Shown piece by piece: positions 46,544 to 54,394 of a stretch of 64,000 nucleotides of DNA (position 1 is the stretch's first letter; every line of letters starts with the position of its first letter). A model generated the notes under the pieces. The model was not told where the DNA came from. It did no database searches and worked only from the letters and a program-made list of their open reading frames with translations. A program made the position numbers and the translations under genes. Origin of the DNA: Caballeronia sp. dw_276 (lineage in GTDB: Bacteria; Pseudomonadota; Gammaproteobacteria; Burkholderiales; Burkholderiaceae); NCBI RefSeq assembly GCF_018449635.1, contig NZ_JAAVUV010000004.1:124001-188000 (forward strand). The letters are read 5' to 3'.

Positions 46544-47080
46544 GTGATGAGAGGCGGGCGTTTCATGCGCGGCGTCTGGCTTGGCCTTCTTTTGCTGACC
46601 GCCGCGGCATGCGGTCAGCAGGGCCACGCCGATGAGGGAGGCGGGACGACCATGAAGGCATCGACGACGTATTTGTATCTGCTCAGGAAAACGCCGTTCT
46701 TCACGGCGCTGAACTACGAGCAGTTGCGTTGGACCATCGACCACTCGCGTGAGTGGGAAGCGCAGGCGGGGACAGTGGTGGCGGAATGTGCGCCGGCGTC
46801 GAAGGATGACGCGTACTGGATATTGCTCGATGGCCGATGGCAAGTCGAACACAATGGCCACATGTACCCCGCAGGACATGCCGATCCTGGAAAGTGGTTC
46901 AGTGCACGTGATGCGCATGGGAGCTGCAGGCTGGTGACGACCGAACACAGCTACGTGATGAAGATAACCCGCGCCGATATGAACGACATGCTGGCGCGCG
47001 GGTTTGCGTTCAATGCGCACCTGAAACAAGGGCGCGAGTATTACCGGGCGATGTTCGCGGGGGCGGTGGTTGGCGAGTGA
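46544..47080 (+). CDS. Lipid-anchored protein with a cyclic-nucleotide-binding-like domain
   Basis: A 178-residue protein with a signal and lipobox (LLTAAAC, about 17-23). The remaining chain resembles the Crp-type cyclic-nucleotide barrel: TPFFTALNYEQLRWTI, a G-x-VV strand, a middle YWILLDGRWQVEHNGHMYPAGH and a last strand/helix LVTTEHSYVMKITRADMNDML. The canonical phosphate-binding cassette (GE-x-A...R-x-A) is not evident, as GKWFSARDAHGSCRL takes that place. It has no DNA-binding domain. The role is unknown; a periplasmic sensor or structural barrel is likely. It is 55 bp after the SDR gene. Confidence 0.6.
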   Translation: MMRGGRFMRGVWLGLLLLTAAACGQQGHADEGGGTTMKASTTYLYLLRKTPFFTALNYEQLRWTIDHSREWEAQAGTVVAECAPASKDDAYWILLDGRWQVEHNGHMYPAGHADPGKWFSARDAHGSCRLVTTEHSYVMKITRADMNDMLARGFAFNAHLKQGREYYRAMFAGAVVGE

Positions 47081-47130
47081 TCGCTCGACGTGCAATCACT
47101 CACGCAAATGAAAGGAACCCGCAGTCCCCT

Positions 47131-47754
47131 TTATAAACCGCGAGCAAGCTCGCGAGCTTTTTCGCTGGCCTCGTTGCGGGACGCATGATCCTGCTCGGGG
47201 CCTGCCAACGTTTTTTCGACGCTGATCACATGCACGTCGGTGATTCCAACCATGCGCGACCACATGGTCAGATAGTCGGCCTGAAAGTCGAACTGATCCG
47301 GTGGAAAGTCCGCTCCAAGCTGAACGCCTCGCGCCGCGATCGTGACGACCGTCCTGCCGCCAAGCATGCCGTTTAATCCTTTCTCGTCGAATGTAAACAG
47401 CACGTCCTTCTGCGATATGACATCGATCAGATGTTTCAGGCGATATGGAATGCCGAAGTTCCACATGGGCACGCTGAAGAGAATGACATTGGCCTCCCGG
47501 AACCGTTCAGCAAGCGTGTGAACGGCGCGCCATGCGTCGGCCTGCGCGGCATCGAGCGGCCGGCCCTCGATGCCTGCGTATTTTGCTTCGAGCACTGGCC
47601 CGTCGAAAACGGGCAGGTCGATTTCCCAAACGTTCAGTTCATCGACCGTTCCGTCAAGATGCCGCTCCTTCCAGACTTCAGCAAAGGCTTGAGCGACCTG
47701 TCGGGAGGCAGAGCGCCCGGTACGTGGCGAACCAATCACGTGAAGAAGATGCAT
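47131..47754 (-). CDS. FMN-dependent NADH:azoreductase-like flavodoxin-fold oxidoreductase
   Basis: ATG 47754 gives 207 residues; the TTG four codons earlier is less likely. The flavodoxin-like start MHLLHVIGSPRTGRSAS binds FMN phosphate, and VPMWNFGIPYRLKHLIDVISQKDVLFTF is the AzoR flavin and substrate region. It reduces quinones or azo compounds with NAD(P)H. It may help detoxify electrophiles with the neighbouring GST. Family certain, substrate not. Confidence 0.9.
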   Translation of the reverse strand: MHLLHVIGSPRTGRSASRQVAQAFAEVWKERHLDGTVDELNVWEIDLPVFDGPVLEAKYAGIEGRPLDAAQADAWRAVHTLAERFREANVILFSVPMWNFGIPYRLKHLIDVISQKDVLFTFDEKGLNGMLGGRTVVTIAARGVQLGADFPPDQFDFQADYLTMWSRMVGITDVHVISVEKTLAGPEQDHASRNEASEKARELARGL

Positions 47755-47803
47755 AAGTCCTCGCAAACAATAAGGTGGACAAAGGGTGATTCCCGCCGCG
47801 ACG

Positions 47804-48445
47804 TCACGTAAGCATGGGCGTCAGGTCGGGATCGCCTTTGGCCATCGCCCGTTGGTATCCGGCCCGTGCGCCGATACGCTGAAGATACGCCAGTATGTAC
47901 GGATAAGGCTTGAGATCAACAGGATGAAACAGGCGCATCGTGGTCAGCGAAAAGACGCTCATGATGTCAGCCGCGGTGAACGCGCTTCCAGCCAGATAGT
48001 CGTTCTGTGCAAGCCGCGCTTCGATCAGCGCGAGCACCTTGTCCAGTCGTTCCTGCGCCGACGCTTGAATCGGATGGTCCGGCGCCAGGCCGCAACGCCC
48101 AATGAACATGGATCGACCCATGACCGGCTGAAGATTGCCATTGGCAAAGTGAAACCAGTAAAGATAGGAAGCGAAATCCGGATGGTCGGGCGCATGCTGC
48201 AAATGTCCGCGGCCATATCGGGCGAGGATGAATTCGACGATCGCAGCCGATTCGGCAAGCAGGATTCCATCGTCTTCAATCAGCGGTGCTGCGCCAAGCG
48301 GATGCAGTGCCTTCAGCTCCGGTGGCGACAATTTCGTGACTGGATCGCGCGTGTATTTTTCGAGTTCATAGGGAACCTCGAGTTCTTCACAAAGCCAGAC
48401 GATCCGCTCCGATTGTGAGTGACCAAGGTGATGGATTTCTAGCAT
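47804..48445 (-). CDS. Glutathione S-transferase
   Basis: ATG 48445, with AAGGA 7 bp upstream, gives 213 residues. The thioredoxin-like N-domain (MLEIHHLGHSQSERIVWLCEELEVPYE) has a Ser/Gln-rich active-site turn and the GAAPLIEDDGILLAESAAIVE glutathione-binding region. A helical C-domain follows, with FTAADIMSVFSL (the N-capping box). It conjugates or reduces electrophiles with glutathione. It lies 49 bp upstream of the azoreductase-like gene on the same strand, so the two may form one operon. Confidence 0.92.
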   Translation of the reverse strand: MLEIHHLGHSQSERIVWLCEELEVPYELEKYTRDPVTKLSPPELKALHPLGAAPLIEDDGILLAESAAIVEFILARYGRGHLQHAPDHPDFASYLYWFHFANGNLQPVMGRSMFIGRCGLAPDHPIQASAQERLDKVLALIEARLAQNDYLAGSAFTAADIMSVFSLTTMRLFHPVDLKPYPYILAYLQRIGARAGYQRAMAKGDPDLTPMLT

Positions 48446-48648
48446 GAATCGTTCCTTTTGGATGTGCGGCAAGTGGGAGCTGGTTCACCAGGGTACCGTC
48501 GGCAGGCGTATTGATTCGAAAGACGAGGCTGGGCGCCCGTCGATGGAGCATATTCTGTGCCGTTTGTTTTGCCGAAGGCGGACACCGGCCCCGCCATTGA
48601 TGTATGCATGTCGTTCGTGCGACCTGACAGGGCACGCTTAAGTCATCC

Positions 48649-49101
48649 TCATTCCTTGCTCTCGGGAAACAGACATCCGCCATTGCGGACCAATGCCTGA
48701 ACCTCTTCGCTCACCTCAGTGTGGCTCCGTCTTAATCGAGCGAGGAAGTCTTTACTGCGCCGCACGTACGACTTCGAATCGTACTTCGCGCTCCAAAGGA
48801 TGATGTCAAGGACGATGGGAATGAGGTCCAGGCCTTTCTCGGTCAGCGTGTAAAAGTCCTTGCGCCCGTCGTCGGGGCTGGGCGCCCTCGAAAGAATTCC
48901 CTGCTCTTCGAGAAAGGAAAGGCGCGAAGCAAGAACGTTGGTCGCGATTCCCTCTTCCGATTTCAAAAACTCGCCATACGTCTTCTTGCCGACAAAAACG
49001 ATGTCGCGAATGATCAGGAGCGACCACCGGTCGCCGAAGATCTCCACGCCGTAGTTCACCGCGCAATGGGACCGAAGGTCTTCTTTAGATGTTGTCTTCA
49101 T
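48649..49101 (-). CDS. HxlR-family transcriptional regulator (first copy)
   Basis: A 150-residue winged-helix protein. It has the family N-terminus HCAVNYGVEIFGDRWSLLIIRDIVF, with a single redox-candidate cysteine (about C13), and a wing near VLASRLSFLEEQGILSRAP. HxlR/YodB proteins often sense quinones or electrophiles through this cysteine. It faces the first F420-type reductase remnant across a 127-bp gap with two palindromes, so that gene was probably its original target. Confidence 0.9.
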   Translation of the reverse strand: MKTTSKEDLRSHCAVNYGVEIFGDRWSLLIIRDIVFVGKKTYGEFLKSEEGIATNVLASRLSFLEEQGILSRAPSPDDGRKDFYTLTEKGLDLIPIVLDIILWSAKYDSKSYVRRSKDFLARLRRSHTEVSEEVQALVRNGGCLFPESKE

Positions 49102-49118
49102 ACGTGGATTTTAACATC

Positions 49119-49169
49119 ACTTGCATATTACAAGTAAATTTCCATTGTTTACTTGTTTTTAGCAAGTAA
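49119..49169. promoter_or_regulatory. Two palindromic HxlR-type operators
   Basis: Site 1, ACTTG-N7-CAAGT, spans 49119-49135. Site 2, TTACTTG-N7-CAAGTAA, spans 49149-49169. They share the ACTTG-N7-CAAGT core, and their centres are 32 bp apart, about three DNA turns, which suits cooperative binding. They lie between the HxlR gene and the remnant reductase. Confidence 0.65.
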
Positions 49170-49228
49170 TATGATTAGCATGGTTGTCAGAGAGAACGAG
49201 CAGCACCCAATCAACCAGGAGGCTGCAC

Positions 49229-49485
49229 ATGAGCACTATCAGCATCATCGGTACAGGCGGCATGGCCGTAGCGATCGGCGGCCTTGCCGCCAAGGCCGGA
49301 CACACCGTCGAGGTGATGAGCCGCGACGCCACGGTGTGTGTGTGAGCCTCGGACTGCGCCCTATGGATACCGGGCCGCTACCCATGGCGAGGACGCTGGA
49401 GTACGCCTGCCTGTTGTCGCTAGCCCTCCTCGCCCACTCTGTCAAACACACCAGCTTCTCAATCGGCGTCAGCCTTCCCGGCTGA
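49229..49485 (+). pseudogene. Internally deleted F420-type NADP reductase
   Basis: The 5' part (49229-49345) encodes MSTISIIGTGGMAVAIGG and more, close to the start of the intact copy at 50627, then stops at TGA after a GT run. The 3' part (49348-49485), in another frame, encodes LGLRPMDTGPLPMARTLE and a FSIGVSLPG end, which aligns with the C-terminus of the same intact copy. About 120 residues of the middle are missing and the frame has shifted. The ribosome site AGGAGG is still good. It is a clear gene remnant. Confidence 0.85.
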
Positions 49486-49537
49486 GCGCGCCGGTACCGT
49501 CACATCTCGCATCACATCGCCTGCAAGGAGCAATAAC

Positions 49538-50503
49538 ATGCACGTTTTAGTCACTGGCGGGACCGGCCATATCGGTTCGTACATCATCCCCGAACTCATT
49601 GCAGCTGGCCACGAGGTAACCGGCCTGGCCAGGTCGGACAAGTCCGCGGCGGCAGTGTCCGCGCTCGGCGCCAAGGTGCGTCGCGGGGATGTTTCCGACC
49701 TCGAGGGGCTCAAGACGGCGGCGGCTGAGCCCGACGGTGTCATCCACGTCGCGCACAGGCAAGACCTGCTGCCCTCCGGCGGGCTTGACGCCGTGGCCGC
49801 TGCGGAGCTGCAGATCATGCTCGCGTACGGCGAGGCACTGGCCGGAACCGGAAAGCCGCTGGTCGTTTCAGGGAGCATTGGCTCGCCTACGAACCTGGGC
49901 TGGGCGGCGCCCGGGGCCCGCTTCTTGGACCGACCGGCGACCGAAGAGGATCCGGCCCTTCCCGGCGGCGATGCGTTCAAGGGTTCCCTCCGGGTTCGTA
50001 ACGTCGTGGAGCTCACGGTAGTCGGCCTTGCGGAGCGGGGCGTGCGGTCCTCGATCGTGCGGATTCCTACTATCGCGCACAGCACGACCGACAATACCGG
50101 GTTCCTCCCGCTGCTGATTGGGCTCGCGAAGGAGAAGGGTGTCGTCGGCTACCCTGGAGACGGCGTCAATCTGTGGCCGGCCGTGCATGCCCGCGACCTC
50201 GCTTCGCTTTTTCGCCTGGCGCTGGAGAAGGGTCCGGCAGGCAGAACCTGGCATGGGACTGAGGGCGAAGGCATCCGGTTCCGCGAAATCGCCGAGGCCA
50301 TTGGCAGCCGTCTCGGCCTGCCGGCCATGAGCATTCCCGTGGACGTACTGACGCTGCCGGGATACTTTGGATTCCTTGCGAATTTGGTCACGCTGGATCT
50401 GCCGGCGTCCAACCTCATCACCCGCCAGACTCTCGGCTGGGAACCTGCTCAGCCCGGCCTTCTCAAGGACCTTGATAACGGCCATTACTTCCCTGCCGTC
50501 TGA
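49538..50503 (+). CDS. NAD(P)-dependent epimerase/dehydratase-family protein (atypical SDR)
   Basis: A 321-residue extended/atypical SDR. The N-terminal motif VTGGTGHIGSYIIPELIAAGHEVTGLARS is the NAD(P)-binding signature. The usual YxxxK is not clear, so catalysis by the standard mechanism is uncertain. AAGGA precedes the ATG. The family includes NmrA-like sensors and uncharacterised reductases. It lies between the reductase remnant and the intact F420-type reductase. The function is unknown. Confidence 0.85.
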   Translation: MHVLVTGGTGHIGSYIIPELIAAGHEVTGLARSDKSAAAVSALGAKVRRGDVSDLEGLKTAAAEPDGVIHVAHRQDLLPSGGLDAVAAAELQIMLAYGEALAGTGKPLVVSGSIGSPTNLGWAAPGARFLDRPATEEDPALPGGDAFKGSLRVRNVVELTVVGLAERGVRSSIVRIPTIAHSTTDNTGFLPLLIGLAKEKGVVGYPGDGVNLWPAVHARDLASLFRLALEKGPAGRTWHGTEGEGIRFREIAEAIGSRLGLPAMSIPVDVLTLPGYFGFLANLVTLDLPASNLITRQTLGWEPAQPGLLKDLDNGHYFPAV

Positions 50504-50626
50504 GCGCTGTCGACGCTGGTATGGCACGAGGGATGACGCACGCGGCTCGGCCCACAAGGAATATCAACCGGGGAATGCCCCGTTCAGAGATTGCAAGCAA
50601 TACCCCAACTTACGAGGAAACTACAT

Positions 50627-51247
50627 ATGAGCACTATTACGATCATCGGCACAGGAGGCATGGCTGCAGCGATCGGCGGCCGTTCCGCAAAGGCTCAATA
50701 TACCGTCGAGGTGGTCAGCCGCGATCCTGCAAAGGCACGGGCGCTGGCCGACCAGCTTGCCGCCGGAGCGACCACAGGGACGTACGGCGCTGCGCCGGCG
50801 GGCGACATCGTGATCCTCGCCGTGCCATACACCAGTGCGGCGGCGGTGGTGGCCGAGTATGGGGATGCGCTCGACGGCAAGGTGATCATCGACATCACCA
50901 ATCCGGTCTCCCCCGACGTCACATCCCTCGTCACACCCCACGGCAGTTCGGGCGCGGAGGAGATCGCCAAGGCCGCCCCCGCCGGCGCGCGCGTGGTGAA
51001 GGCGTTCAACACTCTCTTTGGCCCTGTACTTGCCCGGAGTGGACGCCTCGACGCGTTCATTGCCGCCGATGATCCGAAGGCCAAGGCGCGCGTCTCGACC
51101 TTCCTCGAGAGTCTGGGGCTGCGTCCGTTCGATGTCGGCGGCCTGCACATGGCCGCGACGCTCGAGTCGCTCGGTCTGATGCTCATCGGCCTGGCCAAAA
51201 ATGGCGCCGGCACCTTCGACATCGCCTTGAACGTCGATGTCGGCTGA
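50627..51247 (+). CDS. F420-type NADP oxidoreductase family protein (intact copy)
   Basis: ATG 50627 gives 206 residues; GAGGAAAC precedes it. The Rossmann start MSTITIIGTGGMAAAIGG binds NADP(H), and the rest matches the NADP oxidoreductase, coenzyme F420-dependent (PF03807-like) family. In proteobacteria these proteins usually do not use F420. The C-terminus LGLRPFDVGGLHMAATLE closes the fold. It is the only complete one of three homologues in this 4-kb stretch. Its substrate is unknown. Confidence 0.88.
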   Translation: MSTITIIGTGGMAAAIGGRSAKAQYTVEVVSRDPAKARALADQLAAGATTGTYGAAPAGDIVILAVPYTSAAAVVAEYGDALDGKVIIDITNPVSPDVTSLVTPHGSSGAEEIAKAAPAGARVVKAFNTLFGPVLARSGRLDAFIAADDPKAKARVSTFLESLGLRPFDVGGLHMAATLESLGLMLIGLAKNGAGTFDIALNVDVG

Positions 51248-51322
51248 AGCACAGACCCCACGTTCTCACCAGCCGGTCAAAGGAGCAGAGACCGTCCTGC
51301 GCAACGGTTATTAGGCGTCCTG

Positions 51323-51691
51323 CTAAAGCAAACTGTCGCGCTCGACGAGTCTGTTCACCATGTCTGCCATGTTCTCGGTTCCCCAAATGCACAGCGGGAC
51401 AATCTTGTCGGCCAGACTGCGGCCTAGCGGGGTAAGCGCGTATTCCACGCGCGGCGGCACTTCCTTGTAGTCGGTCCGCGCGAGCACGCGATCCGCCTCC
51501 AGTTCCTTCAATTGCTGGATCAGCACCTTGGCGCTGACGCCGTGGACGTTGCGCTTGAGCTCGCCATAGCGCTTCGGGCCGTCGAGCAGGAAGTACAGAA
51601 TTAACGGCTTCCACTTACCCGCGATGATGCTGAGCGTGGCGGCGAGCCCGTATGAGTAGCGGCCGCCGCAATGTTCAGAAGAGTCCGTCAT
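51323..51691 (-). CDS. HxlR-family transcriptional regulator (second copy)
   Basis: A 122-residue winged helix. The family core is GLAATLSIIAGKWKPLILYFLLDGPKRYGELKR and GVSAKVLIQQLKELEADRVLART. One cysteine at about C8 is a redox candidate. It is divergent from the SDR gene at 51801 across 109 bp with direct repeats, so that gene is its likely target. It is a different branch from the 48649 copy. Confidence 0.9.
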   Translation of the reverse strand: MTDSSEHCGGRYSYGLAATLSIIAGKWKPLILYFLLDGPKRYGELKRNVHGVSAKVLIQQLKELEADRVLARTDYKEVPPRVEYALTPLGRSLADKIVPLCIWGTENMADMVNRLVERDSLL

Positions 51692-51700
51692 TTCATGGTT

Positions 51701-51748
51701 ACCTAAAGGTGCATACTTGTGCTTAGGTTATCAGAAGTGCATGCTTGT
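51701..51748. promoter_or_regulatory. Repeat cluster in the HxlR/SDR divergent gap
   Basis: The near-identical direct repeats GTGCATACTTGT (51709-51720) and GTGCATGCTTGT (51737-51748) are 28 bp apart. Around the first, ACCTAA (51701-51706) and TTAGGT (51723-51728) form an inverted repeat. These are candidate operators for the HxlR gene and the SDR. Confidence 0.45.
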
Positions 51749-51800
51749 CTCAAGCAAGCAGTTGCCTGCTTCCGTACAACTTGAAGGAAGGATGCACGAC

Positions 51801-52535
51801 ATGACCAGACTCAATGGAAAGACCGCCGTGATCACTGGCGGCGCAACCGGCATCGGCCTCGCGTCAGCAAAGCGCTTCATCGAAGAGGGCGCCATCGTTT
51901 TCATTTTTGCCCGCCGGCAGGAATCGCTCGACGCCGCTGTGGCCGAGCTTGGACCCAATGCGCGCGGGGTGCAGGGATCGATCACCAATCAGGCCGACCT
52001 GGACCGGCTTTACGCTGCGGTGAAGGCCGAGCGCGGAACTCTCGACATTGTCCTTGCCAATGCCGGGGCTGCAAGCCGGCTCAAGCTCGGTGAGCTCACC
52101 GCCGGGCACATCGACGAAATCTTCGACACCAATGTGAAGGGTACGATCTTCACCGTCCAGAAGGCGCTGCCGCTCATGCGCGACGGCGGTTCGATCATCC
52201 TCACGGGATCGAGCGCGGGCACCACGGGCGCCCCGGGAATGACCGCCTACAGTGCGAGCAAGGCCGCAGTGCGCAACCTCGCGAAGACCTGGGCGGAGGA
52301 CCTCAAAGGCACCGGCATCCGGGTCAATGTGCTGTCACCCGGCGCGACTGCGACCGAACTCGCGAAGGAAACACTAGGCGAGGAAGGTCAAAAGCTCTAC
52401 GCCTCGTTCACTCCGCTCCAGCGCATGGCCGATCCGTCGGAGATCGCGGCGGCGGCTGCCTTTCTCGCCTCGTCGGACAGCAGCTTCATGACCGCCAGCG
52501 AAGTCGCCGTCGACGGCGGCCTGGCGCAACTCTAA
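51801..52535 (+). CDS. SDR-family oxidoreductase
   Basis: ATG 51801 gives 244 residues, 9 bp after AAGGAAGG; the ATG at 51792 directly abuts that site and is less likely. It has TGGATGIGLASAKRF, NAGA, the serine strand ILTGSSAGTTG and the active site YSASKAAVRNL with Y-x3-K. The acidic residues after the second strand are absent and ARRQ is present, favouring NADP(H). The substrate is unknown. It is probably induced by electrophiles or quinones through the divergent HxlR protein. Confidence 0.92.
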   Translation: MTRLNGKTAVITGGATGIGLASAKRFIEEGAIVFIFARRQESLDAAVAELGPNARGVQGSITNQADLDRLYAAVKAERGTLDIVLANAGAASRLKLGELTAGHIDEIFDTNVKGTIFTVQKALPLMRDGGSIILTGSSAGTTGAPGMTAYSASKAAVRNLAKTWAEDLKGTGIRVNVLSPGATATELAKETLGEEGQKLYASFTPLQRMADPSEIAAAAAFLASSDSSFMTASEVAVDGGLAQL

Positions 52536-52605
52536 TGCGTTACGCCCGCCGGTTACTCCATTCGATATTCGGAGCCCGCGAGGCGTGGTAAATCGAAGAA
52601 GATAT

Positions 52606-52808
52606 ATGAACTACGCAATTATTGGCTTCGGCAAGATCGGCCAGGCGCTGGCCAAGGCGTTTGCCCGCAACGGCATCGAAGTATCCGTTGCGACCACGCG
52701 CGACCCGGAAAGCTTTGCATCCGCCGCGGCCGCGATTGGACCCGAGATCATCCCCAAAAAACTGGCGGAAGCCGTCTGATCTTCAAGGACCTGGTCAAGT
52801 TCGACTAA
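52606..52808 (+). pseudogene. Second internally deleted F420-type NADP reductase
   Basis: The 5' part (52606-52779) encodes MNYAIIGFGKIGQALAKAF and about 57 residues of an NADP-binding Rossmann domain, then stops. The next bases, read in another frame (52779-52808), give IFKDLVKFD and a stop, which looks like the C-terminal tail of a related reductase. A large internal part appears deleted near 52775. The sequence differs from the 49229 remnant, so the two deletions are independent. Confidence 0.65.
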
Positions 52809-52938
52809 TGATTCGTTATCCAAAATTTTGATGCAATTCTGCATCGTGGACAAACGGCAGCCAGTTCGATTGAAGCGAGGGCGACGCCGGCCGTTCCTGC
52901 ACGCGACCACTGGGAACAACAGAAATGGAGAGTTTTCG

Positions 52939-53340
52939 ATGAGCACGCAAGAGAATGTCCAGATAGTGAAGGATTTTTTTGCAGCAATGGGCAGCGGCGA
53001 CAAGCAAGGTCTGTTGGCGATTTCTGACGAAGACATCGAGTGGATCATTCCAGGCGAGTGGCCGCTGGCCGGCACGCACCGCAGACACGAGGGATTGACG
53101 GATTTGCTTCAGAAGGCTTCAGAAATGGTGGAGACGTCATACCCCGAGCCCCCCGAATTCATAGCGCAGGGCGACCGGGTTCTGGTCGTCGGCTTCGCTA
53201 CTGGCAAACTCAGAGCCACGAATAGGACGTTCGAGGACAATTGGGTCTTCGCCATCACCGTCCGGAATGGCAAAGTGGCGAAGATCCGGGAGTACATCGA
53301 CACGCTTGCACTGGCGCGGGCCTCGGAGCTTCAACGCTGA
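52939..53340 (+). CDS. NTF2/SnoaL-like small protein
   Basis: ATG 52939, after GGAG, gives 133 residues; a longer reading from 52828 has no ribosome site. The chain has the cone-shaped alpha+beta pattern of SnoaL-like proteins: VQIVKDFFAAMGSGDKQGLLAISDEDIEWIIPG, then a beta sheet ending in VRNGKVAKIREYIDTLALA. These bind or isomerise small hydrophobic molecules. No catalytic dyad is obvious. It is the last gene of the redox island. Confidence 0.85.
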   Translation: MSTQENVQIVKDFFAAMGSGDKQGLLAISDEDIEWIIPGEWPLAGTHRRHEGLTDLLQKASEMVETSYPEPPEFIAQGDRVLVVGFATGKLRATNRTFEDNWVFAITVRNGKVAKIREYIDTLALARASELQR

Positions 53341-53380
53341 CGCCAGCGATGAATCCGGCAACACAACTCGGATAGCGGTC

Positions 53381-54265
53381 CTATGCCAATCGCAGATCCC
53401 ACAGTGCATCGAGTACATGTTGCGTGGATCGTTCGATGTGCCCCGTACGATGCGCAATGCCGAGCCGGCGCCACAACGCCGGACGTAGCGGACGCATGAC
53501 AATGCGGCTGTCGGGTAAAGGTGTAGTGGCCTCGTGAGGTAACAGCGCCGCGCCATAACCTGCCGCTACGAGACTCTTGATCGCATCGTTGTAATTGAGC
53601 TGAATGCGCGGCGCAGGATGATGCCCTCCGGTTGCAAACCACTCGGCGGTCAGACGCGAGAGACGCGTGGTCGCATCATTGAGAATGAGAGGGCGAGCGG
53701 CGAGCCATTCAGGTGTGAGGCGAGCCGGACACTGCCAATGGGCCGGCACAAAAGCCATCACGGGATCGCGGCGCCAAGGCTTTATCACGAGTCCCGCCGC
53801 CGGAGGCTGGGGCAGTGCGACCAGCCCGACATCCAGCGTTCCATCCGCCAATCGGGTCAGCGTTTCATGCGAAGTGAGAACCGCGATCTGAATATCGATA
53901 GCGGGATGGTGCTCACGCAGCACTTCGAGCGCTCGAGGCAACAGGTGCGCAATCGCGCCGGTCGATGCGCCGAGCCGGACGCGTCCGACAAGTCCTTGAA
54001 CCTGGCGGTGAACATCGTCTAACGCCTGTTCCGCGTCGGCCAGCAGTCGACGCGCGCGCTCGACCAACACCTCGCCTGTTGCCGACGGCCGAACATGTCC
54101 GCGCTTGCGCGACAGGAGCGGAGCCCCGATACGCTCTTCCAGTTCGGCGATGTGAAGGCTGACCGTTGGCGGCGCCAGATGCAACGCACGCGCCGCGTCG
54201 GCGAATGAGCCACGGTCGACAATAGACACCAGGGTACGCAAACGGTCCAGGCTGATCTCTCGCAT
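53381..54265 (-). CDS. LysR-family transcriptional regulator divergent from argC
   Basis: A 294-residue LTTR: MREISLDRLRTLVSIVDRGSF and LAPPTVSLHIAELEERIG form the HTH, and an effector domain starts at about residue 90. A 21-bp palindrome lies 10 bp upstream of its start, in the gap shared with argC. It probably controls argC and itself. A dedicated regulator for a lone arginine gene is unusual. The inducer is unknown. Confidence 0.92.
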   Translation of the reverse strand: MREISLDRLRTLVSIVDRGSFADAARALHLAPPTVSLHIAELEERIGAPLLSRKRGHVRPSATGEVLVERARRLLADAEQALDDVHRQVQGLVGRVRLGASTGAIAHLLPRALEVLREHHPAIDIQIAVLTSHETLTRLADGTLDVGLVALPQPPAAGLVIKPWRRDPVMAFVPAHWQCPARLTPEWLAARPLILNDATTRLSRLTAEWFATGGHHPAPRIQLNYNDAIKSLVAAGYGAALLPHEATTPLPDSRIVMRPLRPALWRRLGIAHRTGHIERSTQHVLDALWDLRLA

Positions 54266-54275
54266 GTCGGCCTCC

Positions 54276-54296
54276 AGATTCAGAAAAACTGAATCT
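54276..54296. promoter_or_regulatory. Perfect palindromic operator between lysR and argC
   Basis: AGATTCAG-AAAAA-CTGAATCT is an exact inverted repeat with 8-base arms. It contains T-N11-A (T54280 to A54292), the LysR recognition pattern. It is 10 bp upstream of the lysR start codon, suitable for autorepression, and about 98 bp upstream of argC. Confidence 0.7.
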
Positions 54297-54394
54297 CCAG
54301 GTTATGAAATTCAACTTTCGCTATTCTAGCGGTGCGCGGAAGATAGCAGGCACGTTCTACTTGTTGTCATTCAGTCACCGGAGGATCCCCGCGC

